Shown here: piece after piece, positions 34,870 through 49,484 of the stretch | How the letters are laid out: each line of letters starts with the position of its first letter | Numbering within the stretch: the stretch's first letter is position 1 | Assembly (NCBI GenBank): GCA_034509495.1 | Contig: CM067521.1 | Location: forward strand, 21,876,187-21,940,186 | Length of the DNA: 64,000 bases | From: Acestrorhynchus altus | Taxonomy: Eukaryota > Chordata > Actinopteri > Characiformes > Acestrorhynchidae | Direction of reading: 5' to 3' | The notes under the pieces: model-generated | The model's database searches: none | Seen by the model: only the letters and a program-made list of their open reading frames with translations | Told to the model about the DNA's origin: nothing | Position numbers and translations under genes: made by a program

Positions 34870-35390
34870 AAAAAAGAATTGGTAAATATATATGTGTGAT
34901 TAAAATATAATTTCATTTCATTCATAGAATGTGTAAAAGTTGTACTAAAATTGATTAGTCCTGCACTAATTCTAGCCCATTCCTTCAGCTTCAACTCTGC
35001 TATGTTGCAGGGTTTCCTCCCTTGAACTGCTGCTTCAGGTCCTTCCACACCATTTCCTTTGTCTTAAGGTCAGGACTTTGACTGTGCCATTCCAAAACGT
35101 TAACTTTATTCTTCTTTAACCATTCTTTTGTAGAATGACTTGTGCACTAAGGGTTGTTGTCTTGCTGCATAGCCCACTTTTTTTTTTTCTTTTTTCAAAA
35201 TTAACTTTTATTTACGCTACAAATATATTTTGTTCTCATCCATCCACAAAGCCTGGCCATGTTGTCTTTAGCAAACTGCAGGTGGGCAGCAATGTTCTTT
35301 TAGGAGAGCAGAAGTTTTCTCCTTGCAACCCTGCTAGGCACACCATTTTTGTTTAATGTTCTACTGGCGGTTGAACTCTGGAAAATTAAC
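34870..35390 (-). mobile_element. Tc1-like transposon fragment
   Basis: The minus strand reads QQDNNP..TSHSTKEWLKKNK, VNVLEWHSQSPDL, then VWKDLKQQFKGGNPA with stops and a gap. This is the order of the second and third catalytic regions of Tc1 transposases. Confidence 0.65.
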
Positions 35391-36999
35391 CAATGATAGA
35401 ATGGATAGATAAACTTATGATATTAATATGGTTGATGTGTTCTTTAGGTTCTCATACAAGCTACATGAAAAATGTAGTACAGTTTCAGCTGTTTTGTCCT
35501 CTACTTCTGCTTCTACCAATGCTCATTGAGATGCTTGTACAACTTAATTTGAGTCCATCTGTGTCTGATTGAGCTCATTGGAAAGTATTTTGAAAGCACA
35601 TATCTGTCTATATAAGGCCTGACATACAAAGTTAATGAGAAAACCAAGCTATGAGGTCATGAGACTTATGAGATTTATCCGTAAATCTATGAGCGGATTA
35701 TGGCAAAGCACAGATCTGGGGGAGGATTAAAAAAATGGCTGCAGCACCAAAAGTGCCCAAAAGCACAGTAGACTTTTCAAATGGAAGATTTGGGGGGTAG
35801 TTTAAATAACAGCTTTGCATCATGATATTATTCGCACAACTTCCCAAACTGCATATTACACTAAATACAAACAACATGGGTTTAAAACAGAGCAATACTC
35901 ATCCGAGGTGTTGCTAGGTAGGGGATCCAGTACACAGTGTCCAGAACTCTGGTTGAGACTGAATGATTCTGCCAAGAAAAATAGAAGAAAGTTGAGCCGA
36001 GCTCAAGATCATTTATAAGAAGACTTGAGACTTGAGGTTATTAGGGTTCATAACCTACTGACTTGATGCATAGATCATTAGAAACTACAGTACTATCCAT
36101 TTTTCTATTGTGGTCTCTTCGTGGTCTGATGAATTATCAGTAAGTAATCCAGCTCATAAAACAGCTAAAAGTTTCTCATTTGCAACTGAATTAAATCCCA
36201 ATTTAAATGCCAAAGAAGCTTCCAGTGCATGTTTACTGCTCTGTCCACGTGTACATGCTCAACCTGCATACACACTCTAACTGATCAGCGAGAGGGGGCG
36301 GGACTAATTGCATCATTGAACCAATTATTGGGTTACAAGAGTTTTTATGTGATACATACATAAAAATAAGGACATTTTAGGGTGTTTTTATCATTACAAA
36401 TAATCCATCAAAACCATGAAATCTATGATTTCATTCCCATCTTAAAAACACTGGATGTTGAATTTCCAACTGGATTTCTGAGATGTAAAGTGTTTTTTAG
36501 TCCTTAAGCAAAAATATTGCTAACTGCTAACAAGTGTCTATGTCCATCCTTCCATGCGAGGATGATTCAGTGCAGTGGGTGTGAAAGAATTTGATCAAGA
36601 AGTTCTTACTGAGAAAAGAAGTGACAAAGAGAAAAGAACTGGCAAAAGAACATTGTTTGCAATTCTAACAACTAGAAACTCTGCTGTTTTCAGAACAATG
36701 GACTCTTATTTGGACTTTGGAGGTTTGGAAATATCTCCCTGTAAATGAATGAAGGGTGGTCTTAAGGACAGTACTGACTGACTGACAGTACTAAAGTAAG
36801 ACTGGCGGAATAACCATGAAATAGTTTCAGTCATGAAGAGAAACTGATCAAAACAGATCTCTATACAGGATGTAGACACTGTTTGGAAGATCACCATAAA
36901 CAGAAAATTACATGATCTCAGAAGGTTTACTATAGGAAGCAAAAGCATAAATACACAAAACAAACTGCCAAAGTAACTATGGAGGACCAGGACCAAAAA
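35391..36999. other. Non-coding interval
   Basis: No exon or domain was recognised. The part from about 36520 may belong to the transposon remnant that follows. Confidence 0.4.
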
Positions 37000-37530
37000 T
37001 TTGATGAATTACAATTCAGATCAGATGTGGACAGTGCAATGGCCACCCGGTTCATAATGACTGTGACTGGCAGCATATGGACAGAATTATCCATATTGAA
37101 TGTAGGAGCCCCACACACATATCCCACAAGTCAGTGCAGTGTTCTTTAGTTTCAAGGGGATATGGGAGCAGAAGACCAACCAAGACACCAGACACAGTGC
37201 CCTCACCTGGCCTTGTGAGATTTCTAAATGAACCATAGCCAACCATAGGCAACATGTGGTATGGTTCAATGAATCACTGCACCAATTGTTTTGGGCTGAT
37301 GGGAGGATTCAGACCAATGTGTGATGCAGACCCCATAAAGCTATAGACCCCAGGTCTCAACAAGGTGCTGTGCAGACTGGTTTCTATGCTGGTGTGGGTC
37401 TACTGACTGACCTGAATGCATCATTGACCAGTGCAACCTTTAAAGGACTTCATGCACCCCCACAACGATGGGATACTCCAGAAGGATAATGCACCATGCC
37501 ACCGCACCAGAAAGATTAAAAGTACTTTCT
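37000..37530 (+). mobile_element. Degraded Tc1/mariner-type transposase
   Basis: The plus-strand frame near 37465 reads GILQKDNAPCHRTRKI, the second-Asp motif (D-N-A-P-C-H) of this superfamily. Upstream sequence to about 37020 fits the core but is frame-broken. Confidence 0.6.
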
Positions 37531-38875
37531 AAAATGGGTTATTGATTAGCTGCCACTTTTAGGACCCTGATCAAGGCCCTTTTGCCTCTTTGCTCCAGGG
37601 ATGCCACAGCATGGCTGACACTGCCCTTTATCCCTGGGTTTCTTAACTGAAGGACAATTTGGTGTACTGAACATGTATAATGAGAATACATTTGTTTAAA
37701 TACAATAAAATCAACAATCATAAGGATAAAATCTGTACTTTATTTACCACAGTCTATTGTATTCATTGTTTGATGTTCAGTTGTGACTTGAGTCAAAATT
37801 CATCATGAAACGTTAACAGAAAAAAACAATTCAAACTCAGCCATGTAGACACATACCAATCTGGGATTTTTAGTATTTACAACCTGGTACTGAGAAACAG
37901 CTGTTGGTGGGGAAATCTGGCTCTCATAGTGCTTTTGTAGCACGTTCCACCAGCTCCCACTAGAGAAGAAACACTTATCAAATACGTACATTCACTAGTC
38001 CCATGGTTTCAGCTAATTCCTGGAATCACTTTGAGTCAATGTGAGCTGTGTGATGAGCACTGAAGTTGTTGCATGCTGTAAATCTGTGCCTTAGATCTGC
38101 TTCCACAACAATAAAGCTATTTTGAGTTCAATAAATCCTGTTAATTCAATGCCAGTGACGTCATGTGGTTACAGTGAGACAGACTGACTTTAGCTCCATC
38201 ATTCAATTTGCTCTTGATTGTATTTCATGAAATAAGATCAGTAATTTCCATGGTCAGAAGGAAATCCAATTTATAGTTCTATTAATAGGCATACAATACA
38301 GTCTTGAAACTGTGACTTCAACAAGATCTTGATTTGGTTTGCTTGCTGTAAATGTACTTCTGAGAAAGGAGGGCTAACATTTTTTATTGCTGATTTCTTA
38401 GCCATACCTGGTTCAGAGACATAACCGATTCAGATCCATCGTTTGAACAACACATGGGTAATGTAATATACAGTATGTCCAAATGTTTTTATGCATGCAT
38501 TCCAATTAAGGCATGGACGAGGGGTGTACAAAGTCCCCTAGGACTGAGCTGTGTAACAGGGGAACTTATGGTGTTCCATCCAATCCATACTTTTGTGATG
38601 AGTTGGGGTGGTGATGATCCAACATATATAATGAATGCTCTTGCTGGTGATTGCAATCAAATCCTTAGAAGTCTTCAGTAGAGGGAAGAGCTTTTTGTCT
38701 TAAGGCCCCTGGATAACATTTTTGGCTTGTTCAGTTTTGATAAATGTTCCAGATTCAGGGGTTCATGGACATGGGGAATTAGAGTAAAATGAGATGGTGA
38801 TGCTGCTGGCCCACCAGTTGCGCATGATCACTGAGATTTGTGAGTTGTGGAATGAGTTTTTAGGGAGCGTCTGTT

Positions 38876-38876
38876 C

Positions 38877-38940
<64 letters not shown>
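38876..38940. repeat. (ATT)n microsatellite
   Basis: About 21 uninterrupted units. Confidence 0.97.
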
Positions 38941-38942
<2 letters not shown>

Positions 38943-39462
38943 GTTATAAATCTAATGACCATCATTTGTGCACTACTGCAAAAGCATATTGATGATTATA
39001 TCACCATGATATACTGGATTTCTATGAAGTTGCTTCATAACGTAGGCTAGAGTGCTACCCAAATAAAATGTACTTCCTTACCATACATGTGATACAAGGT
39101 CATGCAAATAAGAAATTTCCCGGAAACTTAAGCAACCAACACTGAGAGAATGGAATGAGTCTGTTTAAGCACAAGAATTCCAGTGAAAGATGTTCCTCCT
39201 CACCCTTACTGTGAACTCTACACTGGAATGCATTTTGGCAGGTGAACTTCCATGGTACCACCATCCTCTAATCAGCTCAGCTGCACCCCCACTTCATCTG
39301 CTAGGGGTTCAAGCACTGAGCTGGGAAGACTCTGAGCAGCAAGCCTCCAAAAACTGCTGTAGCACTGTCTAGCCCTGAAAAGCTGACTCATTTCTCCCCC
39401 TTGCTGCTAAGGTCTTGGGGCTCAGGAGGCATGCAATACAATTTTCTCACTTATCGCCTAAG

Positions 39463-39474
39463 CACACACACACA

Positions 39475-39554
<80 letters not shown>

Positions 39555-39561
39555 CACACAA
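39463..39561. repeat. (CA)n microsatellite
   Basis: About 49 units with one TA and one CG interruption. Confidence 0.97.
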
Positions 39562-40693
39562 GGGAAGGGGAGTGAGAAAGGATGAAAATAGAGATGGAGA
39601 AACATACATATTTCAAGGAACTCAAGAAGACAGCTAAGCAGAGCTGGAAACGTGATTAATTACACACTACTTCAAACACTTACATCCTCATAGACCGACT
39701 AACAGAAATTAACATTACTGCTGTGGTGGTAAATTCTCAAAAATGCTCAAGGGGATGCTTCAATTCTGATATATACATTCATCACTAAGATGAAACACCA
39801 CCATGTTTCTCATATTTCAAACTTACATTACTGTTAAGTACTTGCTGGCTATTGTTATAAGGAAGCCTTATGTCATTCTGAAATCAAAACTCAATGCTGC
39901 TGTAATCTATTAAAAATTATACACTTAGTTCCAGCCACGCAAGTTGACTGATTGAGAAGCGTTTCAACAGTGCAGTTCTCGCCAAAACAGCACATTTTCA
40001 TTTTACAAACACCATCACTCCTCTGAATGGCACTGATAAGTAAATAAGCACAGGAACGCCTGAAGTAATTTTAATACACTGTGGAAAAGGGCAGAATTAA
40101 GCAAATGGATTAAGACAATGGTACGGATCCAGAGATGGAGCAGCCAATTTCTTGTCTGCTCACCTTGACTTTTGGCCATCTGCAACTGTTTAGGTGGAAT
40201 CTGCTCATCATTTTAAAAACCCTCCTCATGCTGTTTTTCTGTTGGCTCCAAACATCAACAGTCTTTCTCCAAAATCACTGCCAACTAACACACAACACCA
40301 GGTAAATGGGAACAGGCTCACACGGTCAAGTTAAAGGCTTTCATTAGATGGACGTCATTTGAGAATTATTTGTAATGATTGACAAAATACTTGACAGTAG
40401 TGCAAATAAAAGAAAGAAAAAAAACGGAATGCCCTTTAATTATTTTGTTATTTATGTATCAGTATTATGCATTCTCAGGACTATAATTCTGAAATTTGTC
40501 ATTGGTCCCACCCCCTCTAAGTTCAGTCAGAGTCTATATGCAGGTTGAACATGTGCATGTGGACAGAACAGTAAACATGTAGTGGAAGCTCCTTTGACTT
40601 TTAAAATGGTTTTTAATTGGAAGCAAGTGAATTTTAGCTGTTTACCAAGCTGGATTTCTCACTTATATGACATCACACATCAAAAATAGTCTT

Positions 40694-40695
<2 letters not shown>

Positions 40696-40767
<72 letters not shown>
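40696..40767. repeat. (TG)n microsatellite
   Basis: About 36 uninterrupted units. Confidence 0.97.
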
Positions 40768-40768
<1 letters not shown>

Positions 40769-42399
40769 CATATCTGTAGGTTACTATGATCCTGAGTTAT
40801 GAAGCCTTGAAAACAGCATGCAATTCCCCATGTAAAGAGTTATGGGAAGAATCAAACTGTGGACAGAACTTGAAGTTTAAATGTCCACACTGGACAAATC
40901 TGTTATTAGTCTTCCAAGATAAAAGAAAAATCCACAGTTATGTCTGAAACAACTTGAAATTGGCCAAATTAATCAGCATCCTTCAATGTCAGCTGTCCCA
41001 AAGCTGGTTTGAACGGTGCATTCTCCATACTGCATGCTTCAGATCTTCCTATAGTTTCAGATCAGGCTTCAGAACAGTCCAATACGTTTGTTCCAATTCT
41101 TGGGTGCAGACAATTTTCTGATACTGTACAGGACATTCCAGTCCAGAGACTAGACAGATTCAAAGCATCCAGTGCAAGAAGCAACAAAGAGACTTTTCCA
41201 TGTTACAGAACTAGAAGATGTGATGTTCTGGACTAAACAGTGAGCTTTTATTTCAGAAGGAGCATTCAGCCAGGAGCACTGTGGCATTTCGGTATGCATT
41301 TTCAAAAGCATATTCCAGTCTGTGCTCTATAAGTTTCCTTCTGATCTTTCCAGACAACCGAGGAGTTGTTTGATTCTCTCTTTCAAGTTCAATGTGGTAA
41401 ACATGATGATACCAATCAGCAGAGTGACAACTTTCCTCCATTGAAATGGTCTGAAGGACTGATCATAAGATTGAAGACATGTGATACCGATTAAGGTTTC
41501 TTTGAAATGTCACAATAATTCATTTATTCCATCATATTTTCTAGCACTAGCAACTAATCTGATCAGGCTATTTTAGAAAATCTTTGTTCAATAATCAATA
41601 ATTAATTTTATTTATTTTCCTTGATTTGTTGAATGATACACCAAAGACATGTGGGTGTACGTAAGAGAACTTATTGTTCAGGATGACTTCCATTTCAATA
41701 AGTTTTTGAGGATGCCTACAAATTTCTTGTCTATGTCTATAAGGGTTTCTAATAAAGTGGCCTATATGGCCAGTTTAAAAACCCAGCAACTGACCTGAAC
41801 ACAGTACAGTAATAGAAGACCATCAGTGAGAAAGCATAAAGAACAATTAACCCAAGCAGTCCATACAACATGGAGGGGATCTTCAAATTCATAGACCACT
41901 CACAGCTATTGCAGTAGCAGTAAGTAAACTGTGATCTTTCAGGTTACTGTACTTCAGTGTGGTAAAGACATTGTAAGGATGCTAAAAGATGTCTTTTGTG
42001 TTTGAAGGGCAGGAATATCAACATGGTTTAAAATGTTTTTCCAGTTGTTTTGGTGCTTGGCTGGTTTAGGGTCCCACTAACCTTAGTTCCATAATAATTA
42101 TTTATGATCTGTTTGCCCTGCATCAAGCTAACATAAGATCTCCTGGCTTTTTCACATGATTTGTTCTCAATAATTACAGTCCACATAACCCAAGCAAGAA
42201 ACATATAAGCATGTCCTATAAACCAGTGTCGTCATAATTGGTTCCAAAGTGAGACTGACTTGATTCCAGATACTACATGTGACTTAGAATTGAAGCAAGG
42301 GTCCAATGAACTTGACAACACTCTAAACCAACTCAGCTAATTTGATGTAATTTATTTATGCTCAATTAAAATTACTGGTTTAAAACACTATTAAGACAA

Positions 42400-42480
42400 T
42401 ATCATCTTTTATTATTCTCACAGTGGGGAAATTCACATTATTACAGCACCAAAGGAATAGCCAGGCACCTAGGACACAAA
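42400..42480. repeat. LINE 3'-end-like fragment
   Basis: 'tcttttattattctcacagt' then 'ggggaaattcacattattac' and 'agcaccaaaggaatag' resembles a fish LINE tail. Weak evidence. Confidence 0.35.
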
Positions 42481-43447
42481 ATAGATAAACAATATATACA
42501 ATATACAGTATAAACATTAAAATTATGAGTCAAAGAACATCATTCACAGATAATTGCATGTGGGGAGATGTGCATTGTGTATGGAGTTGGAAGGGATCTC
42601 CTGTATAGTGCCAAAAGGATATACATTTCAAATTAGATGTTATTAATTGTAATTAATACTTATAAAACACATGTTATGAACATGACTCTTAATACCATAC
42701 ACACTGGGCATACAATTTTTTAAACACCACCCAGGAAAAGTAATGTGTAGTCAGTCCCCATAGCCCTGCATACATTACATTTTTTATCCCTTCAACACCC
42801 CTCTCTTTGAATGGATGTAATTCCTACCAGCACTTATGGATATGCCGCTACTATAGTCATCATATTCAAGTGGGGTTGTATGAGGTACTTATGTCAGTGT
42901 ATTACAATCCGTCAACATCGCTCAACAATCTCCCAGATAGTAGAGGAGCAAAGGAGAAACTTTTATTAATCCCTGGAGAAAAAGTTGTCATAGCAGCAGA
43001 TATAATAAATAAAAGAAGAAAACTGATGTCTTATATCTCAGATAAAATTGCACAAAGTGCAGTGGAGATGTAATAGCCAGTTATATTGCCTAAAATGTTT
43101 ATTTTTTCCCCCACCCTGGAATGCTGTTATGAGGAGGCGATCCCAGTAGGCTTTGGGCTGGAGTTTGGGGGCTTTAGACTACTTCATTATACAGGATAGA
43201 ACACTGAATCATAACACAAATTGGACAATACCATGTTCTGGACCTTGGCTTAAGAAACTTTTGTCTTACTGAACTCTACTGAACTGGCATTGCTTCAGTC
43301 GCTGTCAGTTTAATGTGTTCTTCCCATGTCTGTGTGGGTTTCCTCCAGATGCTCTAGTTTCCCTCTGGCTCAGAAAATGCATGTGGTAGGTAAATTGGCC
43401 AGACTAAATTTCTCCCTAACTGTAAGTGTGTGTGACTGCTTGCTTGC

Positions 43448-43448
<1 letters not shown>

Positions 43449-43489
<41 letters not shown>
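43449..43489. repeat. (GT)n microsatellite
   Basis: About 20 units. Confidence 0.95.
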
Positions 43490-43491
<2 letters not shown>

Positions 43492-45319
43492 ATCCAGTGG
43501 GGTATTCCTGCCTTATGCCCAGTGATTCCAGGTAGACTCCAGACTCTTGAACTCTAACCAGGATGAAGCAGATAAGAAGACTTTTTTGATGTTAATTTTG
43601 ATAATGTCTATGAATAATGAAATTAAAATGAAATATTCTAATATTGTAATGCATTTAACGAGTGTAACAGAGGCTGAGGCAGGCTGTGTGTGCAGAGGGC
43701 TTTTATTTGTGGTATTTCAATGGTCTTTGCTTTGCTCTTTTAATGCTAAAATCCAGGTCAAAAACCACAAACAAGAGGCCAAAAACACACATGGGAAATC
43801 AAAGACCAGCAACTCAGAACTCAGATAAGACACTCAGGGCCCTTTTTCAACAGCTTGGAATGGGTTCAATTCTCGTTCGTGAACCTAATTTTGAATTGTT
43901 CTGTGCATGTGGGAGTGTCTAGAAGTACAGATGTGCAGCTCCTGTAAGGAGCAATGACTTACCATTTGTCTCACACAGTGTGGTCTTCGACATCTTATCA
44001 CCAAAAATTGATCCACGTTTGATCCATGTTTACTCTTTAGAGATAAACAAATATCTGTAACACTACTAGCAGGTAGTCTATACACACATTTCTGTTTATT
44101 GATGCTGTATAGCACCCTCTGTTGATGTATTCTGTGATGTAACCTCATTTCCACCAAAACTGGTGTAAAATTGGGACGGTTCACCAAAAAAAGTTGTTTT
44201 GGCCTCAGGTGAGGGGCTGGGCTTAGCCAAGCAGTGAAGCTACATGGATTGTGCCTGTCCTATCCCATCTGAAAGCACACTGAGATTCTGGATTTCTGAT
44301 TTTCACCAGCTAAAATCGATACTGAACCAGGGTCCAGAAAATGACCACGTCTCATTTGTGTTATGATTCCTTGTCATATCTTGTATTAAATATTTTGAAG
44401 TATATTCTCTGTGAACTACTAGTTTATTAGTTTATTATCTGGCTGTATTTATGTTGTCATCCAAAAGCTCATTCCTTGCTAATATGCATATCTGTATGGA
44501 TTTTTATATCAGAGATCCAGACTGGACAGCTGTCTGCAGTTGTACCAGTGTTGATATAAAAAGGCTGTATGTGTTCATATTTGTCTGCCGTTCAAACGTT
44601 TTAAGTTAAATAACTTTGTTGGCCTTGGTGGGTTTTGGTTTGGTGTGTTGGGTACATTGAGGCAAAAGATAAATGTGATTATACCACACAAAAACACTCT
44701 GATTGCTTCCTACAGCATTTCTTGGCAGTCTTCCCCAAACCACCGCTCGTTTATTCAACACAACATGACTTTTGATGACACTAGATTGTTACACAATGTT
44801 TAATGGACATTAAATAGTTACTCTAAGTAGCAGCATAGCATTTGGAAATGAAATTTCCAGTGCCCTTAATCAAATCCAAACCCAGTGGAGGTATGAAGAG
44901 CATCGGTCAATATATTTAGTTTTGTGAGATTTTCAGGTCAGTGTGTTTACAAGAAGTGGATCAAAGCCTGAAAAATGACAACTCATCCCAGAGCTGAAGC
45001 AGATAACATTCCCTTGTAGTGAGAGAAAAAGTGGACTTTCACTAATAATGTTCTCTAAATCTTGGAGAAGGTTAGAAATAATGTACTGCCAAATCCATGT
45101 TGAATGCTGAAGGGTCAGCAAGTGAATTCTTATGATACGATCAGACATGAGTGCTGTCTGGGTGGGAAGTCACTGGTAAAACATTGTGCAAGATCACCCC
45201 TCATTTATTTGATTTCCTGTCTGAAGTTGTTTCTGAGAAAATTGGAGGAAAATCCTGTAACATTACTCTACCGCCTCCGTCCACATGCGTCTTTCCCTTC
45301 AGGTGCAGCAGTGAGGTTG

Positions 45320-45495
45320 TAACAGTGGTGTAACAGATGATTCCCAGTCTGGGCAACTGTGCCATGGTACTCCAATAAGAGTACTTAAGGGCAATACTCC
45401 TAACATTACTGGTGCCACGTCTGAAATCTGGGTAACCTTGTAAGTCTCTCTGGATAAGATCTTCTGCTAAATGCCATACATGTAAATGATGTGAT
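45320..45495 (+). repeat. SINE/L2-tail repeat
   Basis: Ends with GTAACCTTGTAAGTCTCTCT then GGATAAGATCTTCTGCTAAA and TGCCATACATGTAAATG, the same tail type as 1617-1680 in reverse. The 5' part with ATTCCCAGTCTGGGC is a decayed tRNA-like B-box region. Confidence 0.55.
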
Positions 45496-47836
45496 TACAT
45501 TCCACAACCCTAGGTATACGTTCATGCTTGAAAAACCACCACTAAAAAAAGTGAATCTCAACATAAAATAACAATGAAGTGAACTGAAATGCACCATTAC
45601 ACATCACCACACTGTGTCTGCCCTACTGCTCTCAATGGAAAAAAATGTTCAGTGAAAGATAGGATTAGTGGACGTTTGCCATACTGTATGAATTATGCTC
45701 CACTAAAGCACACGTGGATGTCATCAGGGTTTCACCAAGCAAGTCTTTTTCACTTTTAATTTAATGTGTTCCTTTCTGTGCTTTTGACTCGAGGAGTCTT
45801 TAAATCATGTGGAATGACATGCAGAAATGTTCATGTGGAGGACTTGAGCCACACATGAACCTAATTATGTGCAAACGTTTAGGAACCCCTGGTCCATTGA
45901 CGTGAGTTTAATCTTTAACACAGACACATTTCAGCACAACGTGATATAGTGACTATTTAGTACATTAAATATTTTAAACATTTGCATAAGACATTATATG
46001 TGTCATAATTCCAGTTTCAATGTGCCATCTGGAAAGCTCAAACCAAAATATGAACCTAAGTTCTTGTTTCAAGTTTTATGGGTTAGACATTAAAGTGAGA
46101 CATAAACAGGGGCAAACTCAAACAGCTGTGAAAAGACTTCATCAAGACTTAATTTATCATCTGCTAAAATGCAAGAACCCATCATAAATTCAAGTTAACC
46201 AATCAGACTAGAAGAGTTCTGGGCATATCCTTGAAGTTAATTGTAATGAAGAAATAACTGGCCATTTAGCCTGGTGATTAGTACTTACACACACACTTAA
46301 AATGATAGCTCCTGAGGGGTTCTTTAGTAAAGAAAATGGCTCTAAATAAAACCAACATATATTTTATGTAGTAAGTATGTGTAAACTAATCAGATTAACT
46401 ACTTTCAATACTTTTCAATACTACTTAGGACCAAACTGGCCCACATTTTAATTTTTTGTTTGATTGTAGGAGTACTAAATACTACAAAGCTAGTTGTATG
46501 AATTTTGGTGCCGCAGTTTATTGGTTAAATGCTTCTATGCATTACTATTTTTTTTTACTTTTTCTGTCTGTGAACTACTAGTTTTTTTTAGCTTTTACAC
46601 TGCAACTACACTATGCTACGAAAAGAAAAGTTATCTTTAAGTTAACTTGAAATAACACATAGTTTACTATTTATATAGTACTTGGGTATAAATATGCCTT
46701 TAACTGCACTTTAAGTACTTGAAATTACACTTCATGTATACAATTTTACAAAACATACTAAGAATTAAATATGGAGCTTAAAAGGTGGCAAGTATTTGAA
46801 TCAGAATGTTGTATGCAATTTAATACACTGAAAATATATAGTGGTATAAATCATTAAAAAATATATCTTTATTGTTTAAAAGATATGAGATTGTGAAATT
46901 TTCTCTTGATCAAATATTTCACAATTATATTAATTATAACTAAATAAATTAATTGTAACTTTAACTATAATCATTTTCAGATTTTAAAAATTCTACTCCA
47001 GAAATTTAAATCAGAAACTCAAATTTACTTAAATTTACTCTAAAACAAGCTCAATTTCATGTGAATTCCAGAAATTCCACCTCTGAGCAAAATCCATATT
47101 TCTTTTGAATCAGAGAGGTTTGAATTTATGGATCTGATTTTTTTAAGTCTGAAAATGTACTGAATCAAAAAAATGTCTAAAACCTTAAGTACATAACACT
47201 AAAGGTATGTGCTTTCAAATAATTGTTCCTCCACCTTTCTGGTTTCCATGAAACGAACGCCATTTTTATTCTAATAAACCCATTATGTAGTTGTAACATA
47301 TTGATCTAGTTCTGACAGCAGGCAACAGTATAAAAGCTAGTCCTTTATATTTCCCTCATGATTGCAAAACAAAGCTCTTCCTTACAATTTGTTCTTGGAT
47401 GTGCAGCTGTGAGAAAGCAGCTGTTCTCATGAGAGTCCTACTCATGCTTTTCCTCAAGTAAGACCAGATGGCAAGTGTTAACAGTCTTAGAGACTTAACA
47501 GATCCCAAAGATTATGCTGCTCGTAATGAAGACATTAAAGACAATAAATTATTTTAAAACCTCAACCAATATTTTGAGTCATTTCCAACAGTAAACCATT
47601 TTATAAGCACTAATGAAGAATTAAGAAGACCCTTTGGAACTTGTATGTTGACTTGAGGTAGTCAGTTACAAATCTGGCCATATATTCCACTGGAACAAGA
47701 ACTAGATTTTTGTTCATAATTTCATTCAAAAAGGTAAACTGTCTTATACTGTGGCCCAAAGATCTATAGCTTTATGGCCACTCCTTGATTCTACATTCTA
47801 CTTCTTTTTATACAGGAACAAGTAGATCACACCATA

Positions 47837-48281
47837 CATTATTCTCCTCCTTTCACCCTGATCTTCAATGGTCAGGACCAATGGAGGTGGTGCATTAGTG
47901 TGTGTTGCACTAGTATGAGTGGATCAGACACAGCAGTACTGTTGGAGTGTTTAAACCCCCTAGTGTCACTGCTGAGTCCTGTGAGCAGCGTCCTGTGAGC
48001 ACTGATGAAGGACTAGAGGATGACCAACACAAACTTAACAGCAACAGGTGGAGCAACTAGGTGGGAGTGTTTAACAGAGTTTAAACAAAGTGTTTAAACA
48101 TTCCAGCAGCACCGCTGTATCTGATCTACTCGCACCAGGGCAACACACACTAACACACCACCACCATGTCAGTGTGACTGCAGTGCTGAGAATGACCCCC
48201 CACCTACATAATAGCTGCTCTGTGGTGGTCCTGTGGGGTCCTGAGCATTGAAGATCAGGGTGAAAGGAGGAGAATAATGTC
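47837..48281. mobile_element. ~445-bp fold-back element
   Basis: The left arm starts CATTATTCTCCTCCTTTCAC and CTGATCTTCAATG; the right arm is its reverse complement ending GGAGGAGAATAATG. The arms (about 47837-47955 and 48095-48281) both include the 'gtgtgtgttgc..tgatc..acagc' and 'gtttaaac' parts; the left arm has lost an internal piece. The whole would fold into one long hairpin. Confidence 0.8.
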
Positions 48282-49229
48282 TGCAGAGAAACAGATGGAT
48301 GACAGTCTGTAATTATCGAACGATAAAGTGCTCCTGTCTTGATCGGGGTACATTCGTTACATTTAAAATGACATTTCAAGTCTTATTTTTGTTCGTTTTA
48401 ATGCTGTCTGATAGTAATTTATTGAAACTCAAGAAAGGCTGTGACACTGAAGCGCATATGGACTTAATAGATTGGAGGAGTAAAGTTTGGATTATAGATA
48501 CCCAACACTACAGGATTATCCCTGAATTCATGAGGAATTTAAAAATTGTCAGCAGGAACACATCAACCTCAAAATCGGCTTGGTTATCATGTAGTGTGGG
48601 CCAGGCATTATTCAACAGCTGTCAGCATCACTTAGTAGTTAGGAATGGAGGGGGGGGTAGTGCTGTTGACACTGTGAAAGAACAGCACTAAAAATTCATT
48701 TTGTCTATATAAAAAAGCCTTGTAATGATCTTTCCTGAAAAAAAAAACAGGCCAGAGAAAGACGTTTATGCAACATGGCTCTTGTCATGTGTCTCTTCAT
48801 GAAGTTATAGATCATAAAAGTTTGGAAGCAAATAACACTGTCAGTGAGAAACCGTCGTAAATAAGATAATGCAGTTTGTACTTGGCAGTTTCAGAGATCT
48901 CACAGCAAAGGCTTGTTCTGAGTTTTTACTTTCCTAATTTATTTATTTCAGCTTCAAATCAGGCCGTTCAGCTGCTTAGCCTGATGCTGATTTATCTTGT
49001 GGCTTAGTTTTTGGTTGTTTTAAACTAAATTCAGCCCTGCTCTGGATCAATTCAGCCGGGTCATACCTAAGTGGTGATCTGACCTCTACAGGTGTTTCAA
49101 TTTCCTCATTATTATGATGTTTGCATTACACCACATGAAAAGACTCTGTAACTCTTTATTACACTGTACCATATTTGCTCAAACATTTCCTAAATCAAGG
49201 ATATAAATAAAGAGGTTATTATCGAGTCT

Positions 49230-49480
49230 TTGTTGTCCTAGATTTTGGAGTATTGCTGTGAGGATTTGATTGCTTCCAGCAACAAGAGCATTAGTGACAT
49301 CAGGAAACTGGAAGATCATCAAACCACGTCCTCACACATCCTCAACTCCACAACTCATCTCAAAAGAATTGGATGGAGCATCATCATTCCATTCTTCCAA
49401 AACAGCTTCAGCTCTCTTATGTTGGTGGGCTTCCTCCCATAAAATCCTTACCTCAAGCCTTTCCACAACATTTCAAATAG
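49230..49480. repeat. Common fish interspersed repeat
   Basis: 'ttttggagtattgctgtgag' and 'gatttgattgcttccagcaa' followed by 'catcatcattccattcttcc' match a widespread fish MITE in memory. Other edges of such elements (TGGACAAAAGTATTGGGACA) occur at 53284. Confidence 0.5.
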
Positions 49481-49484
49481 ATTA

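Larger units (their letters stand above)
37531..47836. other. Gene-poor interval
   Basis: About 10 kb in which no coding exon could be supported on either strand. It holds the microsatellites at 38876, 39463, 40696 and 43449, a LINE-tail-like piece at 42400-42480, a repeat edge CTAATAAAGTGGCC at 41748-41761 and a SINE at 45320. Confidence 0.5.

Noticed and set aside
39401..39637. 78-codon frame with Thr-His repeats
   Set aside because: (CA)n microsatellite translation, with no flanking domain or splice evidence.
41253..41441. 62-codon minus-strand frame
   Set aside because: No recognised motif and no splice partners; within a gene-poor interval.
48299..48691. 130-codon plus-strand frame
   Set aside because: It starts inside a repeat edge and overlaps a decayed MITE stretch; no domain, and composition is non-coding-like.
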